From NCBI GenBank assembly GCA_963555705.1, contig OY743174.1:56008234-56072233 (forward strand): a stretch of 64,000 bases of DNA, written 5' to 3'. Both the position numbers and the translations under genes were made by a program. Of this stretch, positions 23,801 to 34,749 are shown piece after piece. The DNA is from Ligustrum vulgare (lineage: Eukaryota > Streptophyta > Magnoliopsida > Lamiales > Oleaceae). Below the pieces are notes generated by a model. It was not told the origin of the DNA. It saw only the letters and a list, made by a program, of their open reading frames with translations, and searched no databases. Each line of letters starts with the position of its first letter. The stretch's first letter is position 1.

Positions 23801-26800
23801 AGTAAAATATCAAAACATATCTAATTTAACTACACACTAATTATTATCATGGTTTGCAAAAAAAAAAGTTCCGACACAAGCTGAGGCATAGATAGGACCA
23901 TATTTTTTAAGGGTTGGGTGAGGCTTACTCCTTGACTGATTGAGCCTTAAGCCTTAAGGCATACACCTCATTAATTAAGAGGCATGCACCTTACAAATGC
24001 TTGGCTCTTCACTTTTTAAAATCCAAAAATTCACATGTTCTGCTCTTAATTTTTTTTTTTTTCATTTGTCAATGCACGAAAATATATTTTGGAAATTAAA
24101 TTTAAGATAATAAAAGAATTGTGTTTGCGTGTTATATATTAATGTTTCAAACAAATAAATTTAAAACATAAATCAATTAAGACTCAAAAAATGAGCACAA
24201 ATTTTAAGATTGACCTACTCAAATGAGACTATTTTGAAGGGGCATGTTAAGAGATAAAATCTCATATCGAATAAAAATAAAAACATTGTCCAATTTAAAA
24301 GGACTTGGGTTGCTCTTCTTGACAATATCGACATTTTAAGATGAAACCTCAAGTCTTAACAAGTTTCTTTATATTAGTAACATTAAGATAATTTGCATAT
24401 ACATTCAAAAGTTCTGTACACTTTTTCAATAATCAATTCAATACACTTTTTCAATAATCAATTCAATACAGTAAAATTATTCTCTACGTAGTTTCTAGCT
24501 TTTTAACGTTATTCTTATTTCAAGAATTCCAATTCCACTTCCGCACCACCATTTTTTTAAGAACCAAATAGTTATAAACTTTTCGGTAAAAAGAGCTCTA
24601 CCCACAACATCTGTGCCAAACGGACTCTTCAAGATCTTCATACATAGTTGGCTTTAAGGTTTTATTAATTGATTATGCCCATAGTGATGGCCGTTGAGGA
24701 TATTGTGGTGCATAACAATTGATCTCATAGTTGTGATACGACTTTATTGAGATAGGTGAAAACCCCCCTCTTAGAACCGTACATGAGACTTTCATCTTGT
24801 ACAGTTGTTTTCGAGTCGAGCTTGGAGAGGACAACAAGGCTTTTCCCGCTCGGCTCGTCTTTGGTGACAAAACTTCTACGCCAAAAGATGCAGTCAATAC
24901 CCCCAGAACCACACCTGTAACCCAAGTCAATACGCGAGGTTTTTTAAATCCACTGGCAATAAGTCATCCGGACACTGGAAAGTCTCCCGTCAATCTGCGT
25001 GATCTCTATCTGTCGGAAAGGAAAGCAAAGTTGACCTTGTCTCTTCTCCCGCTCCTGCCGGTCCCGGGTTTCCACTCGAAGCGCCGTCACCATTTATTTT
25101 TATATCCTGGGCATTCGGAGGAATCCAATTTATCGTGAATCGCAAGAAACATGTGAAGTGTATGGCTAACCCAATAACGAAAGTTTCGTTCGACTAGCCC
25201 CTTCCCTTGCATCTCGTACCTTCCAAGATGTGTGATACGTTGTGTTCTTACTCTCCCTTCCTAGGGCCGTTTGATCGAGAATTCAATCCATTTATTCATT
25301 CAATGGAGGCAGGCTGATCTCCCACCACTTACACTATGGTAATGACCAATAGCAGTTGGTAAGGAGGATATGAACAGGATTGTTTTGAGTTTGGAACACT
25401 AGCGACTAGGCGTGAACGTGGACGTTTATCGGTTCAGTTCCATTCAACCCCAAGAACCAAACAGTTTCAATTTCGGTTCGATTTTGATTGACTTTTGTTT
25501 GGTTCCTATTAAAAAAATTGAATTATGCAAATGTCTAAATGTGTGCAAAGTCAAAGCTAAACGTAAAACAATATTGCACGTAAAATGATGCCAAAGCTAT
25601 AATTTACTGAAATGTCTTCCTCAAAGCTACAATATTGCACGTTTTTTGATTTTCGATTGATTTCAATTTTTTTAGATAGATTTTGGTTTAGATTTTTGTT
25701 AAAAAATTAAAAAACGAACAGTTTCGATTTTTTCAGTCCGGTCAACTCGGTTCCAATTTATTTGTCCATCCCTACTGACAACAGTGATTGAGCCAACCTC
25801 ACAACTCAAATTGTAGACCAGACAACTCAAATTATAGATAGACCTCATAGAGATAGTGAGACTACAAGTTCATCCAAAATTTTATATTAGTGCACCAACT
25901 CCCACGACCACACTTCAAGAGATAATGATGAATTTGCTTACGAGTTCATATATAGGGATTTCCATATTTCAACCAAATTAGTGATGACGACATATTTGAA
26001 GCTCTATAGAAGGGAATTTGATAGGCACGTCATTTATCTACTTCTTGCTTGAGCCGGATGATAAAAAATTCTCATGTCTGGTTCCTTCGGGGGATGAAGA
26101 GGCGCCTATGGTCCCTCACTCAGTACTGCACTACAAAAAATGACCTAGATGCTACAAAATCTACTCCTAAGGTGCTGCTTAGCTTCTTCTTCCTTTAAAC
26201 TATTTAGATCTTCATATTCTGACACTCCATATACAGATATTCAAGGGAAATGACCCATTCTATAAAGATGACTTGCCAAATTTTACAAGCATCCAAATTA
26301 CACCATTGTACTAATTTCACAACTCCCATAAAACGAAAAATGTACTAATTTTACAAGCACCCATATAACATCATCGAAAAAATGACTTGCCAAATTTTCA
26401 GATTTTGTGAAAGTGGCAACAATAACTTTCACAATTAACATGATTCAAGATTTTTAGAAAACTCTCATTTCCACTTAATTTAGAAGGCCATCACATTCTT
26501 AATAGTTTCAATGGCAAAGCAACCAATTATGTTACACATTACCTTAATGTAGGGATGGAAAACAGAAGGGGCATGCGAGGCCAACACTAATCTTGTGAAA
26601 ACAAGAGCTTCAATCTTCAAATTTGAGGTAGATGATTTGTCCTGTTAACAGAAGAAAGAACTTACAAGCTCTTTGGCAGCAAATAGAAAAACTAACAAAA
26701 CTCAAACAAATGAGAACTCATCAAGGGGGGAAAAACTTACACACAATGCTTTCTCGATTCCAGGAGTAAGAGATCCAATGTGGTCTGCAAAGCAATCAGG

Positions 26801-29800
26801 CAGCACAACTACCAATTCTTTCAAGACCGAGAAGGCACCAACCTGTAGGCATAAACAATGTGATCGGATGTAGAAGCTCTAAGTTGGTCACCAAAATATC
26901 ACGCTAGGTAGAATTCCACCTTCGTTTTGACAGATTTCTCTCGTAGTTGTTTGTTTACCGATCGAACGATTTTGGAGACATCTTGCTTCAACATGTATCT
27001 GGGACTGCATGCCACGACAATATCACAGCATCAGAATCCAAAAGTCAATGTAGATATCAAAACTCTAGTGAGGGAAATCCCTTATTTTCATCCCAACAGA
27101 GATTATAGTATATTGAATCGTGTAAAGTGGAAATTTCATCATCAGTATTAGCAAAAATATGAAGGCAAGAAAAGTCCCTTTCTGACAGAGAGATCCCAAA
27201 ACAAAGAGTAAGTCTTCATGTTTCACAAATAATCGAAATTCGATTTCTTGATCTCTATCTTCCAGTTTTAGAAACAACTAAAAGTTAAGTCAAACCTTAG
27301 GTCAAAATATTTACCCATTAAGTGACAATACAGATAAGACATTGCCAATGCAATTAGAGAAAATTTAGCTAAGCTCAATACTCTCTCTTAAAGTTAGTGA
27401 ACTCATGACTTGTAGGTTGAGAAAATACAATGACACCACAATATGGAGATCTAAAGCATGTATCTTATTAAAGAAACTCTTATCTGAATCAGGGGTGAAG
27501 GTCACTAAATTATACTTTTTTTCCTAGATGATAAAGCATAGTTCGGTTAATGCATATTAAACCAGCAAGCCAATCTCATTAGCTTTTCAACTAACTTCAA
27601 TCATTTGTTTTATTCTGTCCCTAGATGCGAGATATTTCCAAATACTCGTACTGATAGCAAGATAGCATTAAAATAATCCAAAGTTCCTTCGATGACAATT
27701 TATAATGAAGCCATTGAGTAGATCTTTTATTTATTATACTTGTTTCAGGGTCCAGTTCAGCCCTGCCTTATGTAAGATGGAACAGAAAGAAAACTGTATC
27801 AATAAAAGAAATTAGATACAAACAATTTAAAAACAATATAACTTCTCTGTACAAGAATCTAACAAGTCAAACTGGAAGAACCGTATTCTTGCCTTGATTC
27901 GTCAATATCTGTCTCTCCTTTAGTCACATTTCCTGTTTGTCGCAGTAACTCAATGAAGGTATTAAACACATCCATCTGCAGCTTAAATATTATTAGGTAA
28001 TCAACCGAGTTGGTTGTACTATAAGGGGTTTAGCTATGCCATTCAGTCTTACCTTTACATTTTCTTCCCTTTCTTTAAACCTATCAATCAACTTCGGGCA
28101 AGCCTGAAAATGAATATATTACAATTGCATACAAAAGAAACCTATGCTCTCAATTTCTTATACTTGTAGTTTTATAACAACATTAGAAACTGCAACTCTA
28201 TTATTCATAATATTCACTATTCAGGAAAGACACCACATGAGTTCCGTTGCATTTGCAAGGATCATAGTCACATTAACTTCCCAATTAGACAAATCTATAA
28301 ACAAAATCATTTTTACAACAACTTTAAGTGTACCGCCAAACAAATAACTTTGACATTTTAAAAATGTTTTAGAAAGTGAATGAAAAGTGTTTAAATCGCT
28401 TATATAGATAGTGCTTGAAAGAAGGTACGAGCAATTTTCTTTGATAAAATAAATCAAGCATTTAGCGATACATTTCTTTACGCGGTTGAAATGGAAGCTT
28501 CCTTCTGGTGGGTTAAAATGACAGTTTTGAAGGTCTTGAGCCTTTTATTATTGATGATGATGAATTGATTTTCAAACAGTCAATGAGCATTGTTGAATTA
28601 ATTAAATAGGCCAGATATAATGAACAATCTGACCTTAAAGAGAATGTTATTCTGGTTCATGATTTATTCTCGAATCTTTTGCACTTAAGTAAATAAGAGT
28701 TCAGTTTTACGAGAGGATAGTACAGAAAATACAAGTAACGTGAAAATAAACTCTCTAAGGAGTTCGACAGAGAATCAGAACTATTGCCTGATAAAGATAC
28801 ATGGACTCAATTGTCCTTAGACATGTATCTGATACTGTAATAAATTTCCATAATATCCAGTAGGCAAATGGTCCAGATTCACTAGAGCCATGTTCAAAAA
28901 CTCTTATACAATGGATACCTCTTCGTATAGCCTTGATAGCAACTCCGGGCGGGAAACAATCAAGGCCGCTAAGCATTTAGCAGCGGCTCTGCGGACCTTC
29001 CAGCTAGCGTCTTCATCGTCGGTATATTCATTAGCGCTCTCGCTACAAATCCATGAAGATAACACATCATCACAAATTCTTACCAGAAATAACTTAGAAT
29101 TGCAAATAAGTGCATTACATACTCATCCTCCTCCACCACATAACTCTCATCATCTGTGTCTTCCTCCATGTTATCAGTAAAATTAGGATCATAGCTAAGA
29201 TATTCCAAAGTAAGATGTAAGATGTCATTACAATAGGAAGAAATATCCCTGGAACACCGCAGCAGAAAGCTCTCTAGAGCCTACAACAGAAAAAGACTCA
29301 ATACTTCGTTTTAACATAACTTCAACAACAAAAGTAAAAGTAAATAAATTATATACCTGCAAACTATACTCACGAAGCTCTTCATCATTCTCCGATGCAT
29401 TTTGACAGTAGCTAATTAATATTGGAACAGTATCTCCAAGATGGGCACCAAAACGATAGCCAACAGCACGACTTACAAACCAAAAAAACATGGGTTATTC
29501 ATGGACATATACAAATATTATTAAATCAAATTACAATTACATACCTTAAAGCCCCAATCATCTGAATGTTTGTGCGTGTGATTTCTGGTTTTATGCCCTT
29601 ATTTCTCAAAAGCCTAACAACTTCAACTGTAGCTTTTGCCAGCAAATCATCTGACAAGCTTGAAGCAAGAGATGCTGGAGGCAGAGTGTTAAATTAATTA
29701 GATTTATAGGAAATATCATGAATCATTTCAAAAGATATGCACATTCAGTTGATATTACCTACACATGAAACAGCCTTCTTCCTGACACTAGCGTGATTGG

Positions 29801-32789
29801 AACTCAGCTGGGGCAACAATGCACCTAATAATACCTCGTGGTCTGATGCCATTAAATTTCCATATTTATGAAGAACGTCACACAATATATCGAGGCATTC
29901 ACACTTGATTTCAGTGGACATACCCTAAAAAAAAAAAGGAAAGACAAGTTGAAATAATAAACTTCGGACGGCATAAAACAAAAATTTTGCAATTAGGTAT
30001 CTTGCTACCAACTACAATTTTATTTTATTTGGATAAAGACTTGGCCCCTATATTATGGTTTAGATTAAAAATAATAATAATAATAATAATTATTATTATA
30101 CTTTTAGTACATTTTAATAAAACTTGATGAAACGTGTGGTTGAAAAGTTGATAATAGTTGTATATCCCATGAAATGTGTAGTTGAAATTGAGTTTGAAGA
30201 AAAATGAGTTTAAAAGAATGAGGGCCAACCATGGGCCAATCGGTTGTAACAATTACTTATTGACATGCTAATAATGCTCATATTAGTATATTACAAAATA
30301 CGGACAATCTTTGAATTCTCTAATACACCATTTCTTTCCCGACACCCTAGAGCTTCATGATAGAACACGTGTTATTTCATGCAAAATGAATAAAGCCTCA
30401 ATAGATGCTTATTTCACATCCAATAAAGAGGAGACCGTAAAAGCAACTAGAGAACTCCAACAAAGAAGTTTCCCAAGGATTTTAAAATAAAATGCAAGCT
30501 CAATGCAAATAGTGATTAATCAGCTTTAAAGCCAATTAGGAAAGCAAGAATATCTGAAGAGGCCCCTTGCCAAAATCATAGGAGCAATCATGAAACTCAT
30601 ATATCACAAAGTGACAAATTTGGATATGTTGGCACGTACCTCCGCAGTATGGGAGTTAACGTTCATGGTTAACACAACGCCATTTACCCATGCATCCCTA
30701 GCTTGTGAAAGATATCAATTGCTCTTGTTTTTAAAGATGCTTTATCATATGATAAGCAGATGACATCTTTACTGATTTTAAAAACTTACACTTAGCCCAA
30801 ATGCACTGAGTGCAAATTCAATTTGGAGAATGTAAGTTTACTTAGAAAGATCTGACAATTAATCAACGTTATTAGGAAACCAACAAATCAGCATAATCTA
30901 TCTAATACAGTAAAATTTACTGTGGGGGCAGGCCATATCCCTTTCAAAGAAACATGGAGATAACATCACTCATCTGGAATCTCAGATGATCAACCAAGTG
31001 CTAATTGTTAAACAAGAATTCAGTTGTAAAAGAACCATCATCAGAGAATTTTATTACCCTCGGACGTGCTATCAGTGATGCTAAATGGCATATAGTAACT
31101 CACCTGGGAAGTCATTCCTCTTATCAACTTTGGAGATATGGATACAAGTATAGATTGTGCGATGGATGAGGTAGGAACTTCAGAAACAATTGTTTTCAAA
31201 GCAATACTTGAAATGTCACGATGTTGTTCTTTCCCATTCAGTAATTTATCACAAAGCTTATTAGCCATCTCAAGAATCTGCTGCTCATGAATTTTCTTCA
31301 CCAGTGGAGCAAGACTAAATATCAAAGTAAAATGAAAACATTAATGAGAATGCGGCTGCTGATATATAATCTTCCGGGTCATACTTTGGCAGTGTGTAAC
31401 AATAAAATCCCAAATCAAAGCAATAAAGCAACCACTATCAAAATAACAATATCATATTTTCTAAATTTTTTGCAAACATAAATAGACTCCTTGAACACGA
31501 TTTATAAGCTTTTCAATCACAAATTGGGTCACAGCCCTTATTTTCTTCAAATAAGTTCTATAGGACTAAGCAACATTCGAATTTCAGGGTGAGTGGCGCA
31601 AATAATCAGCATGGAAAATAAATTTACATATAAACTTCAAATTCCACAAAAATTTAAAAAAAAAAAAAAAAAATAGAAGCTTCATTTCATGTTGACCAAA
31701 AGTAGATTTAGGACCCCATATCGAACCCAGCCTCAAAGTGAAGCATGCAAAGAATGCCTCAAGGAGCTGACTGTGGCAATTTTAAGAGGTGTAAGCTTCA
31801 ATTGTGTGAGGCATGAGCCTCACAGCGCCACCTCAAAGCTGTGGCCCAAAACATAAAAATTTTTATTGACCCATTTTGAGAATAGTTGACACCGCCAACT
31901 AATACATTAAAAATTTGTGTTTTTCACAAAACCATTTTGGAAATAGTTCATCGCCACACGAACTAAACTAATAGTTCCTTTATACTGTTGAATTGAATTT
32001 TATTTATGATGTATTATGAGCTTATTTTGCAATTCAATATTTTTTTGACATTTTTTTGCTGCGGGGTTATGCCTCAATGCATATGCTCGCCTCATGAAGG
32101 AAAAATACCCATGCACCTGTTGCGCCCTTTTAAACATTATTCTAAATCTGAAGATCCCAATACTAGGACTCAATAGGCAACATAATTGTAAAATCGTGAA
32201 GGACAATTGGTGAGCACAAAATGTTAGAATGAATAAAATACATGTTTGCACAAGGGAGTAGAAGAAAAGAACCCAACAACTCATCATAAAGGAGGCATAG
32301 GTTCCAAGAAGGAAGAAACAAATTAAATAGGAAAATGATGACAAATATCTAGATCTCAGACTCAGATTAAGGAACTTCATCAATCAGTAACATGATTCAA
32401 GGAAAATAAAGAAAGAATAATCAATCTTGTATCTAAATAAAATATGAGAGGTGAACATCACTGGCATTTATCTTTGTAAATAAGGAAATCTAGTACGGAC
32501 CATTTTACAGCTAATCCAGAAACATCGCCTGCAGCATCGTCAAGTTGTTGGATAACAACATTAGACAACTTTACTTCGAGCTCAACATCGAGTTTGAATC
32601 CCTCTTTGTTCAATTCATTAAGCAAATCAGAGGTTGCCATATATCTATAATCCTTGTCTTTCCCTGTCATCTGCATTCAATATACAACTTAATTGAGACT
32701 CGCCAGTCTATTAAAAGGAAAAATAACTCAGACTATGCAGCACCCATAGCTACCTTTTCAAGTATGCTTGTTAAGGTTAAGTTCGCCAT
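14851..32789 (-). CDS. CAND1: CAND1, cullin-associated NEDD8-dissociated protein 1 (28 coding exons, 1219 aa)
   Basis: A HEAT-repeat protein that wraps unneddylated cullin-RBX1 and exchanges substrate receptors of SCF-type ubiquitin ligases. In Arabidopsis it is needed for normal auxin response. Exons, 5' to 3': 32789-32754, 32670-32501, 31314-31104, 29924-29759, 29674-29545, 29471-29357, 29280-29123, 29042-28919, 28103-28053, 27975-27893, 27004-26920, 26842-26741, 26641-26543, 23235-23125, 23035-22952, 22880-22740, 21825-21733, 21641-21520, 21386-21224, 21128-20886, 20081-19833, 19754-19578, 19484-19338, 17372-17256, 15829-15661, 15514-15437, 15335-15197, 14947-14851. They sum to 3660 nt with all phases kept and no internal stop. 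The protein starts [12 protein letters not shown] and ends SSIRNE. An acidic loop (about residues 313-345, with [10 protein letters not shown] and [11 protein letters not shown]) and conserved blocks such as [12 protein letters not shown] and [19 protein letters not shown] are characteristic. The length equals my recollection of the Arabidopsis protein (1219 aa). All introns are GT-AG except intron 10 (GC-AG). Exon edges were set by hand; a few could shift by some bases. Confidence 0.96.
15010..15172. mobile_element. Foldback MITE, family A, in CAND1 intron 27
   Basis: An internally palindromic sequence of about 160 bp. One arm has GATTAAAATCTAGATTT and the other CTAATTTCAATCTCCACCAAACA. The middle carries the family core CACAACTTTTCAACCATACAT. 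Other copies are at 33648-33812, 41776-41938, 41942-42108 and 47125-47272. It lies just inside intron 27, leaving both splice sites intact. Confidence 0.7.
17815..18235. repeat. Tandem array, about 72-bp unit, six copies
   Basis: Units share GTAATCATGAAGAGCATAAT, ATTTGTATAAA and GGAAAAGTATATGAATGATT. They start near 17822, 17894, 17967, 18040, 18111 and 18182 and differ by only a few bases, so the array is young. Open frames across it are repeat artefacts. Confidence 0.92.
18455..18780. repeat. Tandem array, about 98-bp higher-order unit of GTAAGTAT-like words
   Basis: A 98-bp unit repeats a little over three times. It is itself made of short subunits such as AAAAGTAAGTATGTTTTTAT and GGTAAATACACCTTATG. 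Each subunit contains a near-perfect plant 5' splice-site consensus on the plus strand. Confidence 0.9.
24690..25390 (-). other. Organelle-like insert with group II intron fragment, in CAND1 intron 13
   Basis: GC-richer DNA inside an AT-rich intron. On the minus strand, about 24740-24800 reads TGAAAGTCTCATGTACGGTT followed by a run of G and 'TTTTCACCTATCTC'. This resembles the conserved hairpin region of plant organelle group II introns. The remaining texture is mitochondrial-like. No exon was identified, and the frames across it are not a known protein. I infer a nuclear insertion of organelle, probably mitochondrial, DNA. The outer limits are uncertain by tens of bases. Confidence 0.5.
25407..25774. 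mobile_element. Diverged hAT-type MITE in CAND1 intron 13
   Basis: It begins TAGGCGTGAACGTGGACG and ends TTTGTCCATCCCTA. Inward repeats of GGTTC(A/G)GTT and TTTCGATTTT words face each other, as in the TAGGGGTGGACA-type MITEs. Flanking 8-mers CTAGCGAC and CTGACAAC match at five of eight positions, consistent with an old target duplication. It is non-coding and abuts the organelle-like insert. Confidence 0.55.
30085..30225. mobile_element. MITE remnant, family A, in CAND1 intron 3
   Basis: It shares the family core GTGTGGTTGAAAAGTTGATA and CCCATGAAATGTGTAGTTG with the other copies, but the outer arms are not clear. A short (AAT)n/(ATT)n palindrome sits at its left edge. Confidence 0.45.
31690..32130. 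other. Intron sequence with a possible old repeat
   Basis: Within CAND1 intron 2, a stretch with repeated GCCTCAAAG, GTGAGGCATGAGCCTCAC and ATGCCTCA words resembles the 'AAGGCATACACCTCA' stretch at about 23880-24010 in intron 13. Both may be remnants of one repeat family. No ends are identified. Confidence 0.3.
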
Positions 32790-32817
32790 CTATGCAGAAC
32801 TCTTAGAGGATCTTTCA

Positions 32818-32947
32818 ACTTAGGGTATACCAGCAGAAGGAAACAGTTTCTCTATCAAAAGAAGAACAAAGTATATGTTAGCACTTAGGGTATACCAGCA
32901 GAAGGAAACAGTTTCTCTATCAAAAGAAGAACAAAGTATATGTTAGC
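32818..32947. repeat. Perfect 65-bp tandem duplication beside CAND1 exon 1
   Basis: The 65 bases from 32818 are repeated immediately from 32883, seemingly without change. Each copy includes ACTTAGGGTATACCAGCAGA and ATCAAAAGAAGAACAAAG. The array lies 30 bp upstream of the start codon in the leader intron, in the zone where the branch point and polypyrimidine tract should sit. Confidence 0.93.
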
Positions 32948-33149
32948 ATACCAATTAACAATGAAATAATAATTCTGATGAAGCAGAAAGCCCACAAAAT
33001 TAATTTATTATTAAGGGAAAAAAGAATTCAATCAAAACTTGAAGTTGTTAGCACGTTGCATAACAAAAATAAATAATGAAATATGTTCAACATGGGACGA
33101 GGTGAAATTTATTAACAGATATGAGGAAACAATAAAAAATTATTGCACA

Positions 33150-33345
33150 CTTAGAGCCTGTTTAATAACGGGAAAAATTTCATCACAACTTTTCAAACTC
33201 AAACTCAAATTCAACCTCAACCATTCATTCTTAATCAAGCCCACAGTTTTTTACTTTTCAAACATTTTTAAATCACACATTCATCAAAAAACTAAAAAAA
33301 ACCCCACAAAAACCTCAACTTTTCACATTACCAAACAAGCTCTTA
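33150..33345. mobile_element. MITE in CAND1 leader intron
   Basis: It begins GAGCCTGTTTAATAACGG and ends CATTACCAAACAAGCTC, which are inverse to each other apart from a few changes. The interior has inward-facing TTTTCAAACTCAAACTC and CCTCAACTTTTCACATT words. It has no coding sequence. Confidence 0.65.
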
Positions 33346-33647
33346 GCAAAAAGATGGGGAAAACAAATAAAAGCTAACATTAAGGGCTAGGAATTTAATA
33401 TCAAAGCCTTGTACAATAAATATATTACAACATAGCATAGCGAAGTTAATAATTGGTTCAGGGGAAGAAATTTGAAATTAAATAAAAATAAACTCAAATA
33501 TGGTGCTGCTTCTGGATCCTCCCAAGCAGGCCATGAAGAATCCAAATCTAACATGTTTGCAAGATGAAGGGTTCAAGAGAGTGTAGAAATCACAAAATAT
33601 GACTATTTTAACATAATAAAACATATTATTAACTAAAAAATTAAGCC

Positions 33648-33812
33648 CTTGTTTGATAGAGATTAAAATCAGATTTTTAGCGAATTTTGATAAAAATTGA
33701 TGAGATGCATGGTTAAAAAATTGTGGGACCAATGAAATATGTGATTTTGATTAATTGTTGATTTGACTTTGATAAAAATCTGATGTTTAATCAGAAACAA
33801 ACATGCTCTAAA
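33648..33812. mobile_element. Foldback MITE, family A, in CAND1 leader intron
   Basis: One arm has CTTGTTTGATAGAGATTAAA and the other AATCAGAAACAAACATG. The core GCATGGTTAAAAAATTGTGG is shared with the other family A copies. Internally palindromic, about 165 bp. Confidence 0.7.
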
Positions 33813-34205
33813 AACAATTTTATAAATCACAAATAGCAGTGCATTTAAAAAGGATATATACTATAGTAACTCCAAATCATGAAAAGAAAGTCAACATGCC
33901 AATATGCATATAATTGCAAAGAATAAAGCAAGATAAAATCATGTTGACAATCATATATGTATACCATACATTTCCAAATTCACGAGACAAAACTACAAAA
34001 GAAACAATTTCCAAATCCATATATCATGAAATACAAAATCACGCACAGTAAACAAGAAAAAGAAGACGCGTATAGAAAGGCATTTACAAATTGGGATTTT
34101 AAGAACGCCCAGAGTACACATGCTTAAAAATAAAAATAAAAAATAGTGTACCAAAAGAAAACAGTAACTAGATTCCTACAGAAACCCCGATAAAATTCTA
34201 TAGAC

Positions 34206-34450
34206 CTGTACATCCTCGATGCAATTGTTAATTTTCTTAGTGTAAATCGAAGTGGGGAATAGAGAGCTCACTTTTGGATGTCAATACTATCACATAGACT
34301 CGCTTGATTTGAGAGATTGCGTATGCAGACTTATTATATAGTTAATCATGCGATTGTTTAGTGCTTTTTGCTCAGCTTAAACCCTAACGCCAGTAAGAGA
34401 GATGGTGGAGTGTGAAGAGAGTGTGTAAGAAAGGGCCAAAGGGGTGGTGC
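34206..34450 (-). other. CAND1: CAND1 5' untranslated leader exon
   Basis: The minus strand carries a pyrimidine-rich leader with AAACCCTAA on the plus strand (telo-box, 34379-34387), common in plant housekeeping promoters and leaders. It ends in a good splice donor, GTACAG|GTCTAT (34206/34205). The matching acceptor is probably GCATAG, immediately before the ATG at 32789, making a leader intron of about 1.4 kb. The transcription start near 34445-34455 is estimated from the TATA-like box. Confidence 0.55.
34290..34349 (-). CDS. Upstream ORF in CAND1 leader (19 codons)
   Basis: An ATG at 34349 opens a 19-codon frame that ends at TGA (34290-34292), entirely inside the leader exon and upstream of the splice donor. 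It would be the first AUG met by scanning ribosomes if transcription starts near 34450. Short uORFs often lower translation of the main frame. Whether this one is translated or conserved is unknown. Confidence 0.35.
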   Translation of the reverse strand: MINYIISLHTQSLKSSESM

Positions 34451-34479
34451 GATTGATATTTTTGCTAATTCCACACCTT

Positions 34480-34486
34480 CTTATAG
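34480..34486 (-). promoter_or_regulatory. CAND1: TATA-like box of CAND1
   Basis: The minus strand reads TCTCTATAAG here, about 30 bp upstream of the likely leader start and in the right orientation. The call rests on position and motif only. Confidence 0.4.
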
Positions 34487-34749
34487 AGAAGGGGTAAGAG
34501 CTCATTTGGGCCTAGCAATTTGAGCCCTCAAATTTACGGTAGTTGCTTGCCCACTCAGACTCACTCGGATGGTTGAGTTTGGGTTGGCCTGTTTTAACTT
34601 TATTTTGGGCCGTCACATTTATTAGCGGAAAAAATACATAATTAAGAAATTTACAAATATAAATTTCAAAAATAAGATCAAATTTATATATATTCAAAAA
34701 TTAGGTTTTTGTTAATATTAATTAATTATGTTAAATAATTAAAAATAAT

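Noticed and set aside
24797..25138. 113-codon frame in GC-richer DNA
   Set aside because: It runs antisense to the group II intron-like segment and matches no protein I know. It is better explained as organelle-like non-coding DNA.
27860..27893. A GT donor for CAND1 exon 10 at CGGTTCTTCC (about 27880)
   Set aside because: Using it would add codons and put exon 11 in the wrong phase. The GC donor keeps the conserved E-S-S-P reading.
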